In this document: one piece after another, positions 15,504 to 23,287 of the stretch
Position numbering within the stretch: position 1 is the first letter of the stretch
Layout of the letters: each line of letters starts with the position of its first letter
Source: Hymenobacter ruricola
GTDB lineage: Bacteria > Bacteroidota > Bacteroidia > Cytophagales > Hymenobacteraceae
DNA length: 64,000 nt
Direction: 5' to 3'
Assembly: GCF_015694525.1 (NCBI RefSeq)
Contig: NZ_JADQDM010000019.1
Span: forward strand, 1 to 64,000
Notes under the pieces: generated by a model
The model's input: the letters and a program-made list of their open reading frames with translations, nothing else
What the model was told of the DNA's origin: nothing
Databases searched by the model: none
Position numbers and translations under genes: made by a program

Positions 15504-16907
15504 TTACGCCTGCGCAAACGGCCACCGCTTCAAGCTCCGGCTCCAGAGCAGAAAGGCTACAGTGCCCAGTGCCATCATACCCAGCGCGGCAAACTGGAAA
15601 TAGAGTTTGAAATGCACGCCGCCCCACGTCACCTCGGCCGGCGCGATGCCCACGAACACGAACAGCCAGACGATGATGGCCAGAATGACCGGCAGCGGAT
15701 AGAGCGGCATCTTGAACGGCAGCGCCGCCGTGCCGCGCCGGCGCCGCAGCAGCACCAGCCCCACGGCCTGGCCCACGAACTGCACCAGAATGCGCATGGC
15801 CAGAATGGCCGATATCACCTCGCCCAGCCGGAACAGCAGGCTGAACACGAAGCCCACGCCACCCAGCAGCAGCAGCGAGACGTAGGGGAAGTTTTTGGTG
15901 GGGTGCAGCTTGCCGAACACGGGCAGAAACTCGCCATCGGCCGCCGCCGCGTAGGGGATGCGCGAGTAGCCCAGCAGCACCGCAAACAGCGACGCAAACG
16001 CCACCAGCAGCACCATGCCCGTGGCCACCGTGGCGGCCGCCGGCCCATACAGCCGCTCCACGAACACGCTCACGATGAACTGCGATTTGTCGCCGGCACT
16101 GGCCTGCCAGCCCTGCACTTCCTGCCAGGGAATGACGGTGCCCACGCTCCAGTTCAGCAATAAATACAGCGCCGCAATGCCCAGGATGCTGAGGAAAATG
16201 CTGCGCGGAATGACTTTTTCCGGGCCTTTGATTTCGGCGCCGAGGTGGCACACGTTGTAGTAGCCTAGGTAGGAATAGATGGTTTTGACGGCCGCCTGGC
16301 CCATGGCCACCGAAATGAGCAGGCCCGGCAAGGCTGGAAAGCCGCCCGCCGGGAAGATGTCGACGTGGTGGTTGGGGTGCGTGAGGCCGCCGAAAATCAG
16401 CCAGACCATCAAGCTTAGCACGCCCACCCACAGGGCCACGCCCAGCTTGCCGATGTCTTCGATGCGGCGGTAGAGCAGCGCGATGAGCAGCAGCACCACG
16501 CCGCCGGCCACGGCTTTGGGCTGCCACCACTCCGTCATGGGCACGAGGTAGCCGAAGTATTGGGCGAAGCCGATGGCGCCCGAGGCCAGCACCAGCGGCG
16601 ACTGAATGAGCGTTTGCCACACGTAGAGGAAGGACATATAGCGGCCCCACTTCTGCTCGCCGTAGGCCAGCTTGAGGAAGCGGTAGGAGCCGCCGGCTTC
16701 GGGGTAGGCGGCGCCCAGCTCGCTCCAGATGAGGCCGTCGACGGAGGCCAGGGCCGCGCCCACCAGCCAGGCCAGCAGGAAATTGGGCCCCATGAAGCCC
16801 ATGACGAGCGGCAGGGTCACGAAGGGCCCGATGCCCACCATATCTATCATATTCAACGCCGTGGCCTGGACCAGGCCCAGGCGGCGCTGCAAAGTGGGTG
16901 CTGACAT
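15504..16907 (-). CDS. APC family amino-acid permease
   Basis: A 467-residue inner-membrane protein with about twelve hydrophobic helices. The first segment, ATALNMIDMVGIGPFVTLPL, is the unwound TM1 of APC transporters, with GIGPF in the usual GIG position. TM2 and loop: PNFLLAWLVGAALASVDGLI, SELGAAYPEAGGSYRFLKLA (the conserved P-x-x-GG-x-Y motif). It likely imports an amino acid by proton symport; specificity is not visible. The start at 16907 is the only ATG before TM1. It is convergent with the glycosyltransferase gene and divergent from the cation-efflux pair. Confidence 0.92.
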   Translation of the reverse strand: MSAPTLQRRLGLVQATALNMIDMVGIGPFVTLPLVMGFMGPNFLLAWLVGAALASVDGLIWSELGAAYPEAGGSYRFLKLAYGEQKWGRYMSFLYVWQTLIQSPLVLASGAIGFAQYFGYLVPMTEWWQPKAVAGGVVLLLIALLYRRIEDIGKLGVALWVGVLSLMVWLIFGGLTHPNHHVDIFPAGGFPALPGLLISVAMGQAAVKTIYSYLGYYNVCHLGAEIKGPEKVIPRSIFLSILGIAALYLLLNWSVGTVIPWQEVQGWQASAGDKSQFIVSVFVERLYGPAAATVATGMVLLVAFASLFAVLLGYSRIPYAAAADGEFLPVFGKLHPTKNFPYVSLLLLGGVGFVFSLLFRLGEVISAILAMRILVQFVGQAVGLVLLRRRRGTAALPFKMPLYPLPVILAIIVWLFVFVGIAPAEVTWGGVHFKLYFQFAALGMMALGTVAFLLWSRSLKRWPFAQA

Positions 16908-16914
16908 GGGGGCG

Positions 16915-17009
16915 AAAGTAGCGCGGACTTTGTAGTCCGCGGCGCCGCGCCGTTTGGGAATCGTTCGGGCGTCCGTCGGGGACGCGGACTACAAAGTCCG
17001 CGCTACTTT
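16915..17009. repeat. Family 2 GTAG-hairpin doublet, copy 1
   Basis: Twenty-seven-base perfect arms. Each arm holds GTAG followed by a hairpin CGCGGACT-TTGT-AGTCCGCG; the two arms face each other across about 41 bases. It lies between divergent genes, eight bases upstream of the permease start. Confidence 0.95.
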
Positions 17010-17044
17010 CCAACGTCGGCCCAATCTACTGCGTAAGCCCCGGC

Positions 17045-17980
17045 ATGAGTTCGGCCGCTTCTTCCTCCAAATTTGCCATTTACGGCGCCATCGGGGCCAA
17101 CGTGGCCATTGCCGCGAGCAAGTTTGTGGCGGCGTATTTCACCGGCTCTTCGGCCATGCTCTCGGAGGGCATTCACTCCCTCGTGGACAGCGGCAACGGC
17201 GTGCTCATCCTGCACGGCGTGCGCCAGGCCGAGAAGCCCGCCGACAAGCGCCACCCCTTCGGCCGCAGCAAGGAGCTGTACTTCTGGGCCCTGATTGTGG
17301 CCATTCTGGTGTTTTCGGTGGGCGGCGGCATGTCGTTCTACGAAGGCATCGAGCACCTCAAGCATCCCGCGTCCCTCTCCGACCCCACCTGGAACTACTG
17401 GGTGCTGGGCCTCTCGCTGGTGTTTGAAGGCATTTCCTGCTACCTGGCTTTCAAAGCCTTCAACGCCGACCGCGGCGACGCCGGCTTCTGGGAAACCCTG
17501 GGCCGCAGCAAAGACCCCGCGGTGTTTGCCATTCTGCTCGAAGACCTCGCGGCGCTGCTGGGTTTGGTCATTGCGCTGGCCGGCGTGTACGTGGGTCATC
17601 TGCTCAACAATCCCTACCTCGACGGCGCGGCGTCCATTGCCATCGGCACGCTGCTGGTGGGCGTGGCGCTGTTTCTCATCTACAAAACCAAGCGCCTGCT
17701 GGTGGGCACCGGCGTGGATGATGAAACCCAGGACGCCATCGAAGCACTGGTGCGCGCCCAGCCCAACATCGACCAGGTAGGCCCGCCCCTCACCTCCTAC
17801 CTCGGCCCGGCCGATGTCATCCTGGCGCTCGACGTAGAGTTTGCCCACCACCTCACCGCCGAAGAAATCGAACACGCCATCGACGCCCTGCAGGACGTCA
17901 TTCGGGCCCAATACCCGGAAATGAAACGCATTTTTGTGGAAGCCAAGTCGCTGTCGAGCCGCGCGACGGCGCAAGCCTGA
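17045..17980 (+). CDS. Cation diffusion facilitator transporter, paralogue 1
   Basis: A 311-residue inner-membrane divalent-metal/proton antiporter of the CDF family. YGAIGANVAIAASKFVAAYF is TM1; SSAMLSEGIHSLVDSGNG is TM2 with the conserved HSLxD metal site; KRHPFGRSKELYFWAL is the H-P-F-G loop; VFAILLEDLAALLGLVIAL is TM5 with its acidic pair; PYLDGAASIAIGTLL is TM6. A cytoplasmic ZT-dimer domain closes the protein (ILALDVEF, KRIFVEAKSL). Substrate metal is uncertain (Zn, Fe, Mn or Co). The next gene is a close tandem paralogue, separated only by a palindromic element. Start ATG at 17045. Confidence 0.93.
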   Translation: MSSAASSSKFAIYGAIGANVAIAASKFVAAYFTGSSAMLSEGIHSLVDSGNGVLILHGVRQAEKPADKRHPFGRSKELYFWALIVAILVFSVGGGMSFYEGIEHLKHPASLSDPTWNYWVLGLSLVFEGISCYLAFKAFNADRGDAGFWETLGRSKDPAVFAILLEDLAALLGLVIALAGVYVGHLLNNPYLDGAASIAIGTLLVGVALFLIYKTKRLLVGTGVDDETQDAIEALVRAQPNIDQVGPPLTSYLGPADVILALDVEFAHHLTAEEIEHAIDALQDVIRAQYPEMKRIFVEAKSLSSRATAQA

Positions 17981-17996
17981 CAGCACGAATCTTGGT

Positions 17997-18085
17997 CGTC
18001 ATGCCGAGCGGAGCGAAGCATCTTTACTGCGAGAGTAAATGAATGCATTGCGCGGTAAAGATGCTTCGCTCCGCTCGGCATGACG
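17997..18085. repeat. Family 1 palindromic element, copy 5
   Basis: Perfect 31-base arms (17997-18027, 18055-18085) starting CGTCATGCCGAGC. It begins 16 bases after the stop of the first CDF gene and ends 35 bases before the start of the second. Confidence 0.97.
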
Positions 18086-18120
18086 TTCTTTACCCCCTTT
18101 ATTTAATATTCTCTTCCTTT

Positions 18121-19050
18121 ATGGCCGACGCCAACGCCTCTAAACTTTCCCTCTACGGCGGCATTGCCGCCAACGTCGCCATTGCCATCAGCAAGTTTGT
18201 GGCGGCGTATTTCACCGGCTCCTCGGCCATGTTGTCGGAGGGCATTCACTCGCTGGTGGATACCGGCAACAGCGGCCTGCTGCTCTACGGCACGGCCCAA
18301 AGCCAGCGCCCGGCCGACGCCGAACACCCCTTCGGCCACAGCAAGGAGCTGTATTTCTGGGGCCTGATTGTGGCCGTGCTCATCTTTGCCATCGGTGGCG
18401 GCATGTCGTTCTACGAAGGCATCAAGCACATTCAGCACCCCGAGCCCATCGAAGACGCGACCTGGAACTACGTGGTGCTGGGCCTCTCCTTCCTCTTCGA
18501 GGGCATTGCGTTTTACCTCTCGGTGAAGGCGCTGCTGGCGCAATCTACCGGCAACGTGGGCTTCGTGAAGATGCTGCGCACCAGCCGCGACCCGGCCGTT
18601 TTCGCTTCCGTGATGGAAAACCTGGCCGCGCTGGTGGGCCTGGCCCTGGCCGGCCTCGGCGTGTTTTTGGGCCATCTGCTGAATAATCCCTACTTCGACG
18701 GCGGCGCCTCCATTGCCATCGGGCTGCTGCTGATGCTGGTGGCCGTCTTTCTGGTGGGCCGCACCAAAGGCCTGCTGGTGGGCACCGGCGTCGACGCCCT
18801 CACGCTGGCCAACCTGGAGCGCATTGCCCGGGCCCAGCCGCAGGTGCGCGAAATCCGCTCGCCCCTCACCATGTACCTCGGCCCCAACGACGTCATCATG
18901 GCCCTCGACGTGGACTTTGCCGACAACCTCACCTCCACCGAAGTGGCCACCGCCGTCGAGCACTTGCAGGACGCCATCCGGGCCGAACACCCGGAGGTGC
19001 AGCGCATTTTCGTGGAGGCAAAGAGCCTGGTGCAGGCCGCAGAAAAGTAG
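18121..19050 (+). CDS. Cation diffusion facilitator transporter, paralogue 2
   Basis: A 309-residue tandem paralogue of the preceding CDF protein; long stretches are identical (SKFVAAYFTGSSAMLSEGIH, SKELYFWGLIVA). TM2 keeps HSLVD. In TM5 the acidic Glu-Asp of paralogue 1 (LLEDLAALLG) is Glu-Asn here (VMENLAALVG), which removes a possible metal ligand and may change specificity. The start at 18121 (MADANASKLSLYGG) aligns with paralogue 1; longer frames would read through the palindromic element. The TAG stop codon is part of the GTAG head of the family 2 element that follows. Confidence 0.93.
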   Translation: MADANASKLSLYGGIAANVAIAISKFVAAYFTGSSAMLSEGIHSLVDTGNSGLLLYGTAQSQRPADAEHPFGHSKELYFWGLIVAVLIFAIGGGMSFYEGIKHIQHPEPIEDATWNYVVLGLSFLFEGIAFYLSVKALLAQSTGNVGFVKMLRTSRDPAVFASVMENLAALVGLALAGLGVFLGHLLNNPYFDGGASIAIGLLLMLVAVFLVGRTKGLLVGTGVDALTLANLERIARAQPQVREIRSPLTMYLGPNDVIMALDVDFADNLTSTEVATAVEHLQDAIRAEHPEVQRIFVEAKSLVQAAEK

Positions 19051-19133
19051 CGCGGACGTTGTAGTCCGCGTCCCCGCGCCGTTAGCGTCGTTCGGGTATC
19101 GTCCGAAGACGCGGACTACAACGTCCGCGCTAC
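19047..19133. repeat. Family 2 GTAG-hairpin doublet, copy 2
   Basis: Twenty-six-base perfect arms (19047-19072, 19108-19133). The hairpin carries a T to G change in the left arm that is matched by A to C in the right arm. Its first four bases, GTAG, include the stop codon of the second CDF gene. Confidence 0.95.
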
Positions 19134-19227
19134 AATAACCTCCGCTCCTCTTTTCCGGTATTATCCCCCGGTGCCCGCGCTAGCTCAACTGCTGACGCGG
19201 GCGCCTGCATATCCCCCATTTCCCGCT

Positions 19228-20424
19228 ATGGCAATCCTTACCCCCGAATCCAGCCCGTTTCAGTCCTTTTGGTGGGGCGGCTACGAATGCACCGACCAGC
19301 TCAACGCTTTCGGCAACCGCGTCGATTTCCTGCCCCTCACCGGCCATCTGCAGCTGATTGACGAAGACTACCAGGCCCAGAAGCCGTTCAACATCGGCAC
19401 CGTGCGCGAGGGCATTCGCTGGGCCCACATCGAAAAAACGCCCTACCACTACGATTTCAGCACCGTGAAAACCATGCTGGACGCCGGCCGGCGCCACGGC
19501 ATCCAGCAAATCTGGGACTTGTGCCACTTCGGCTTCCCCGACGACCTCACGCCGCTGCACCCCATGTTTGCCCGGCGCTTTGCCGCCCTGTGCCGCGCCT
19601 TTGTGGATTTCTACCGCGCCGAGCGGCCCGACGGCCCGCTCATCGTCACGCCCATCAACGAGGTGAGCTTTATCAGCTGGCTCGGCGGCGAGGCCAACGG
19701 CACCGCGCCCTACTGCCACGGCCAGGGCTGGCGCGTGAAATACGGCCTGATGCGCGCCTACATCGAGGGCAGCTACGCCCTGCGCGAGGCCGACCCCGGC
19801 ATCCGCCTGCTCACCACCGAGCCGCTCATCAACATCGTGCCCCCGCCCAACCCCTGGGCCAGCCACCGCCGCGAAGCCCGCGACGCCCACAACAACCAGT
19901 TCCAGGCCACCGACATGCTCTGCGGCCGGCTGTGCCCCGAGCTCGGCGGCAGCCCCGAGCTGCTCGACATCGTGGGCTTCAACTATTACTACGACAACCA
20001 GTGGCAGCTGCACCCCTACCGCAAGCTGGGCTGGAACGACCCCCAGCCCGACCCCAACTGGGTGCCCCTGCACAAGCTGCTGCAAAAGGCCTACAAGCGC
20101 TACGGCCGCCCCTTCGCCATCACCGAAACCAGCCACCCCGGCGTGGACCGGCCCCTGTGGTGGCGCATGATTGCCGAGGAATGCGCCCACGTGCTGCGCA
20201 AAGGCCTGCCCCTGCAAGGCGTCTGCATCTACCCCCTCATCGACCGGCCCGACTGGGACCACCTGCACCACTGGCACCAGTCCGGCCTTTTCGATGCCGA
20301 CCTCGCCCAGCCCGGCCCCGGCCGCGTGCTGCACCAGCCCAGCGCCGAAGCCCTGCTGCGCGCCCAGGCCGCCGTGGCCGCCGCCAAGCCCGCCCGGCGC
20401 CGCAAGCTGCCCGAGTTGCTGTAG
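19228..20424 (+). CDS. Family 1-like glycoside hydrolase (clan GH-A)
   Basis: A 398-residue protein without signal peptide. FQSFWWGGYECTDQLNAFGN at the N-terminus, IRWAHIEKTPYHYDFSTV, IWDLCHFGFPDD and VGFNYYYDNQW follow the order of beta-glucosidases of the (beta/alpha)8 clan GH-A. The acid/base glutamate is probably in TPINEVSFISW and the nucleophile in FAITETSHPG (GH1 normally has NEP and ENG), so the catalytic pair is present but motifs are diverged. It probably acts on an oligosaccharide or glycoside in the cytoplasm; the substrate is unknown. ATG at 19228 gives MAILTPESSPF; upstream codons have no support. The TAG stop is part of the following GTAG element. Confidence 0.75.
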   Translation: MAILTPESSPFQSFWWGGYECTDQLNAFGNRVDFLPLTGHLQLIDEDYQAQKPFNIGTVREGIRWAHIEKTPYHYDFSTVKTMLDAGRRHGIQQIWDLCHFGFPDDLTPLHPMFARRFAALCRAFVDFYRAERPDGPLIVTPINEVSFISWLGGEANGTAPYCHGQGWRVKYGLMRAYIEGSYALREADPGIRLLTTEPLINIVPPPNPWASHRREARDAHNNQFQATDMLCGRLCPELGGSPELLDIVGFNYYYDNQWQLHPYRKLGWNDPQPDPNWVPLHKLLQKAYKRYGRPFAITETSHPGVDRPLWWRMIAEECAHVLRKGLPLQGVCIYPLIDRPDWDHLHHWHQSGLFDADLAQPGPGRVLHQPSAEALLRAQAAVAAAKPARRRKLPELL

Positions 20425-20507
20425 CGCGGACTTTGTAGTCCGCGTCCCCGGCGGAAACCCGAACGACGCCAACGGCACGGGGACGCGGACTACAAAGTCC
20501 GCGCTAC
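20421..20507. repeat. Family 2 GTAG-hairpin doublet, copy 3
   Basis: Perfect 29-base arms (20421-20449, 20479-20507). The GTAG head contains the stop codon of the glycosidase gene. Its loop is nearly identical to that of the copy at 22263-22349 and is the reverse complement of the loop at 19073-19107 in part, so the doublets occur in both orientations. Confidence 0.96.
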
Positions 20508-20517
20508 TTTTACCGGC

Positions 20518-21006
20518 ATGGACACCGCCCTTTCCATCCTCGCCACGCCCCTCGGCCCGCTGGCCCTCACCGGCACCGAGGCCGGCCTGAGCGCCGTCAC
20601 TTTTCTGAACGAAGCAGCAGAACTAACCGCACCAGCCGCCGTGCCCGAGTGCCTGCGCGAAGGCCACCGCCAGCTGCAAGCCTACTTCGGCCGCGAGCTG
20701 CGCGAGTTCGCCCTCACCTACACGCCGGCCTTTGGCACCGATTTTCAGCGGCAGGTGTGGCAGGCACTGCTCAGCGTCGGCTACGGCCGCACGGCCTCGT
20801 ACCGGGAGGTGGCCAGGCTGCTGAACAATCCAAAATCCGTCCGGGCCGTGGGCGCGGCCAATGGCCAAAACCCGCTGGCCATTGTGTGCCCCTGCCACCG
20901 CATCATCGGGGCCAACGGCAGCCTCACGGGCTACGCCGGCGGCCTGCACCGCAAGCAGTGGCTGCTGGCATTTGAGCAGCCCACCCGCCAAACTGGCCTG
21001 TTTTAG
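20518..21006 (+). CDS. ogt: Methylated-DNA-protein-cysteine methyltransferase
   Basis: A 162-residue suicide repair protein that transfers alkyl groups from O6-alkylguanine to its own cysteine. The active site IVCPCHRIIG is present, preceded by TDFQRQVWQALLSVGYGRTA and SYREVARLL (the helix-turn-helix and arginine finger NPKSVRAVGAANG), and followed by GYAGGLHRKQWLL. There is no Ada-type regulatory domain, so it is the short Ogt form. The start at 20518 gives MDTALSILATPLGPL, typical of the family. Behind its TAG stop the same frame stays open for another 90 codons through a 21-bp minisatellite. Confidence 0.96.
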   Translation: MDTALSILATPLGPLALTGTEAGLSAVTFLNEAAELTAPAAVPECLREGHRQLQAYFGRELREFALTYTPAFGTDFQRQVWQALLSVGYGRTASYREVARLLNNPKSVRAVGAANGQNPLAIVCPCHRIIGANGSLTGYAGGLHRKQWLLAFEQPTRQTGLF

Positions 21007-21036
21007 CCCACGCCCGACCTACCGCCCGAGATAACG

Positions 21037-21276
21037 GAGCTGGCTTCGGACGCGCCGGAGTTGGTTACGGACGCTCACGACCGGGCTTCGGACGCTCACG
21101 ACCGCGCTTCGGACGCTTACGACCGCGCTTTGGACGCTTACGACTCGGCTCCGGACACTCACGACCGAGCTTCGGACGCTCACGACCGCGCTTCGGACGG
21201 CTCGGACTTGGTTTCGGACGCTTGCGACCCGGCCTCGGACGGTGAAGAGTTGGCTTCGGACGCGTCGGAGCGGCCT
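21037..21276. repeat. 21-bp minisatellite behind ogt
   Basis: About eleven diverged tandem copies of a 21-base unit (core GCTTCGGACGCTCACGACC). In the ogt frame, after the single TAG at 21004-21006, it encodes a heptapeptide repeat of the type RASDAHD, ending at a TAG at 21277-21279; on the other strand it encodes Arg/Lys/Pro-rich peptide. It ends 12 bases before the stop of the convergent esterase gene. Whether any of it is translated is unknown. Confidence 0.85.
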
Positions 21277-21288
21277 TAGCCAAACCGG

Positions 21289-22173
21289 TTACGCCCCCAC
21301 AAACTTCAGCAGGCCCTGGTAGATGATGTTGTGCTGCCAATACAGCTGCAGCACCATCGGAATGTGGTGCCGCCCGGGAATGATGGTGTAAGGCGCCGGC
21401 TGCCCAATGGCCTTCAGCCGGTCCCGAAAGCGCCCCGAGCTGCCGCTGATGCTCGGGTACGTCTCGCCGCCCAGGTAAAAGATGAACGGCGGCATCCCCG
21501 GCCGAACCTTGTAGATGGCCGACATCTCCTTCCACACGGCCGGGTCTTTGCCGAAGGGCACGAGGTACTGCGCGTCGTTGCTGTAGCGCATTTCCTTCAG
21601 GTAGCTATACATGTCCAGCCCCGCCGGGTCGTCCATGATGGCGCCGCGCACCGGGTTTTGGGCCAGGCCGGCGGCGGCCAGCAGAGCATCGTCGGTGGCC
21701 AGCAGCGCCGCCAACCCACCGCCCGCCGAGTGGCCCATCACGAACACGCGGGCCGGGTCGCCGCCGTATTGTTTGATGTTGTTCACCGTCCAGGCCAGGG
21801 CGCGGGCGCAGTCGGCGGCCTGCTCGGGCACGTGCACGGGCGGCGCCAGGCGGTAGTTGATGACGACGGCCACCACCCCCTGCTTGGCCAGCCGCCGACC
21901 GATAAAGGTGTAAATGTTCTTATTCCCACTAGTCCAGCTGCCCCCGTGAATGAACAGCACCACCGGGTAGCCCGCCGCAGTGGGCGCCGGTTTTTTGGGC
22001 GAATACACGTCCAGCACGTGGCGCTCCGGGTCAAAATCGGGGGCGGTGGCGGGCACGTAGGCCACGTTTTTGGTGCGGTGGCTGGGCCGGGCCACCACGT
22101 ATTCGGTGGCGGCCAGCAGCACCGCCACGGCCACCAGCACGGCCACCGGGGCCACTAACAAAAGACGACGCAT
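21289..22173 (-). CDS. Alpha/beta-hydrolase (esterase/lipase-like), membrane-anchored or secreted
   Basis: A 294-residue enzyme of the hormone-sensitive-lipase/BD-FAE esterase type. The N-terminus (LLLVAPVAVLVAVAVLLAA) is a signal anchor or uncleaved signal. VVLFIHGGSW is the oxyanion HGG motif, VFVMGHSAGGGLAALLA carries the nucleophilic serine, and the catalytic histidine is probably in PGRHHIPM; the aspartate is in the region around RFRDRL or upstream. It likely hydrolyses a small ester outside the cytoplasm. The start at 22173 (MRRLLLVAP) is the ATG giving the signal segment. It is convergent with ogt and its minisatellite. Confidence 0.87.
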   Translation of the reverse strand: MRRLLLVAPVAVLVAVAVLLAATEYVVARPSHRTKNVAYVPATAPDFDPERHVLDVYSPKKPAPTAAGYPVVLFIHGGSWTSGNKNIYTFIGRRLAKQGVVAVVINYRLAPPVHVPEQAADCARALAWTVNNIKQYGGDPARVFVMGHSAGGGLAALLATDDALLAAAGLAQNPVRGAIMDDPAGLDMYSYLKEMRYSNDAQYLVPFGKDPAVWKEMSAIYKVRPGMPPFIFYLGGETYPSISGSSGRFRDRLKAIGQPAPYTIIPGRHHIPMVLQLYWQHNIIYQGLLKFVGA

Positions 22174-22262
22174 AAGAGGGAAACACAGGAGGAGCGCGGG
22201 CAAACGCCCGCCGCGTGCCTCACCTACGCCCTGGCGGCCGGCGCAGTTTGCCGCCGGCCCCC

Positions 22263-22349
22263 GTAGCGCGGACTTTGTAGTCCGCGTCCCCGGCGGAAAC
22301 CCGAACGACGCCAACGGCACGGGGACGCGGACTGCAAAGTCCGCGCTAC
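22263..22349. repeat. Family 2 GTAG-hairpin doublet, copy 4
   Basis: Twenty-nine-base arms (22263-22291, 22321-22349) with one mismatch (right arm G where A would pair). Sequence and loop are nearly identical to copy 3, 1.8 kb away, suggesting recent duplication. It lies between divergent genes, 89 bases from the esterase start. Confidence 0.95.
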
Positions 22350-22432
22350 TGTCGCTGGCTTTATCTTTGCCAATCATATGGCGCGGCCCATTTTAATGGC
22401 GCAGCGTCCTTCATATTAATTCGTTCCTCCCC

Positions 22433-23206
22433 GTGCTCTTTCCCGTTTCGCTCAAAACCACTTCAAAGTCGCTGGCGGCCTTCTTGCTGCTGGTGCTGCT
22501 GCTGGCGGCTCCCGCCCACGCCCAGCGCAAACCCAAAGGCCAGGCCGCCGTCAACCCTGACGGCAGCCTGGCCACCGCCACGCCCGGCCCCACCAAGCCG
22601 GCCCGCCTGCAGCCGCTCTTCGGCGGCCTCAGCCCCGCCCAGGCCACCCAAGTCATCGGCGAGGCCCAGCTCAAGGCCATTGCCGCCAGCTTCGCCTCCA
22701 CCGCCGAGGCCAGCGCTTTCTTCACCACCAAAGGCTACGAATACCTGCGCGAAAACCAGCCCGACACCGCCGCCTATCGCTTCAACCTGGCCTGGCTGCT
22801 CAACCCGCAAAACGCCGAAGCCTACCGCGGCCTGGGCGTCATCGCCAGCATGCAGCCCACCCCCGATGCCTCCATTACCCTGCTGAATAAAGCCTTCGCC
22901 CTGGCGCCCACCAGCTCGCTCATCATGAGCGACCTCGGCGCCAGCTACCTCATCCGCTACGGCCAGTCGAAAAAGAAAAAGGACCTGACCACCGGCCTCG
23001 ACCTGCTGCAGCGCGCCACCGCCGCCGACCCCACCAACGCCGTGGCCTGGCAGCAGCTCGCCCGCGGCCTCTACTACCAGGAAAAATACGCTGAAGCCTG
23101 GGCCGCCGTGCACAAAGGCCAGAACGCCAGCGTCGGCAGCCTCGATTTCGACCTCATCAGCGACCTGCAGGCCAAGCTGCCCGACCCCCAGGGCACCTTT
23201 AAATAA
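22433..23206 (+). CDS. Periplasmic tetratricopeptide-repeat protein
   Basis: A 257-residue protein. GTG at 22433 starts a clear signal peptide (SLAAFLLLVLLLAAPAHAQ). After a Pro/Ala linker, TPR-like helices follow: TKGYEYLRENQPDTAAYRFN, LNPQNAEAYRGLGVIAS, APTSSLIMSDLGASYLI, and AADPTNAVAWQQLARGLYYQ. TPR domains bind partner proteins; the partner is unknown here. A TATCTTTG box (22362-22369) 64 bases upstream is a candidate -7 element. The next gene encodes an outer-membrane barrel on the same strand, 81 bases away. Confidence 0.8.
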   Translation: MLFPVSLKTTSKSLAAFLLLVLLLAAPAHAQRKPKGQAAVNPDGSLATATPGPTKPARLQPLFGGLSPAQATQVIGEAQLKAIAASFASTAEASAFFTTKGYEYLRENQPDTAAYRFNLAWLLNPQNAEAYRGLGVIASMQPTPDASITLLNKAFALAPTSSLIMSDLGASYLIRYGQSKKKKDLTTGLDLLQRATAADPTNAVAWQQLARGLYYQEKYAEAWAAVHKGQNASVGSLDFDLISDLQAKLPDPQGTFK

Positions 23207-23287
23207 ACGCGCCGCGTAGACACGGATTTTCCCAATGGGCCGTTAGGGGCCATCCGGACAGGTTTTTTATTTTTGATTCGACTAGCT

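Noticed and set aside
16915..22349. Family 2 elements as insertion sequences
   Set aside because: About 90 bases long, no open frame and no target-site duplication seen.
22070..22396. Short frames translating REPIN sequence (SADFVVRVPGG and similar)
   Set aside because: The peptide recurs because the element recurs; copies lie outside plausible genes.
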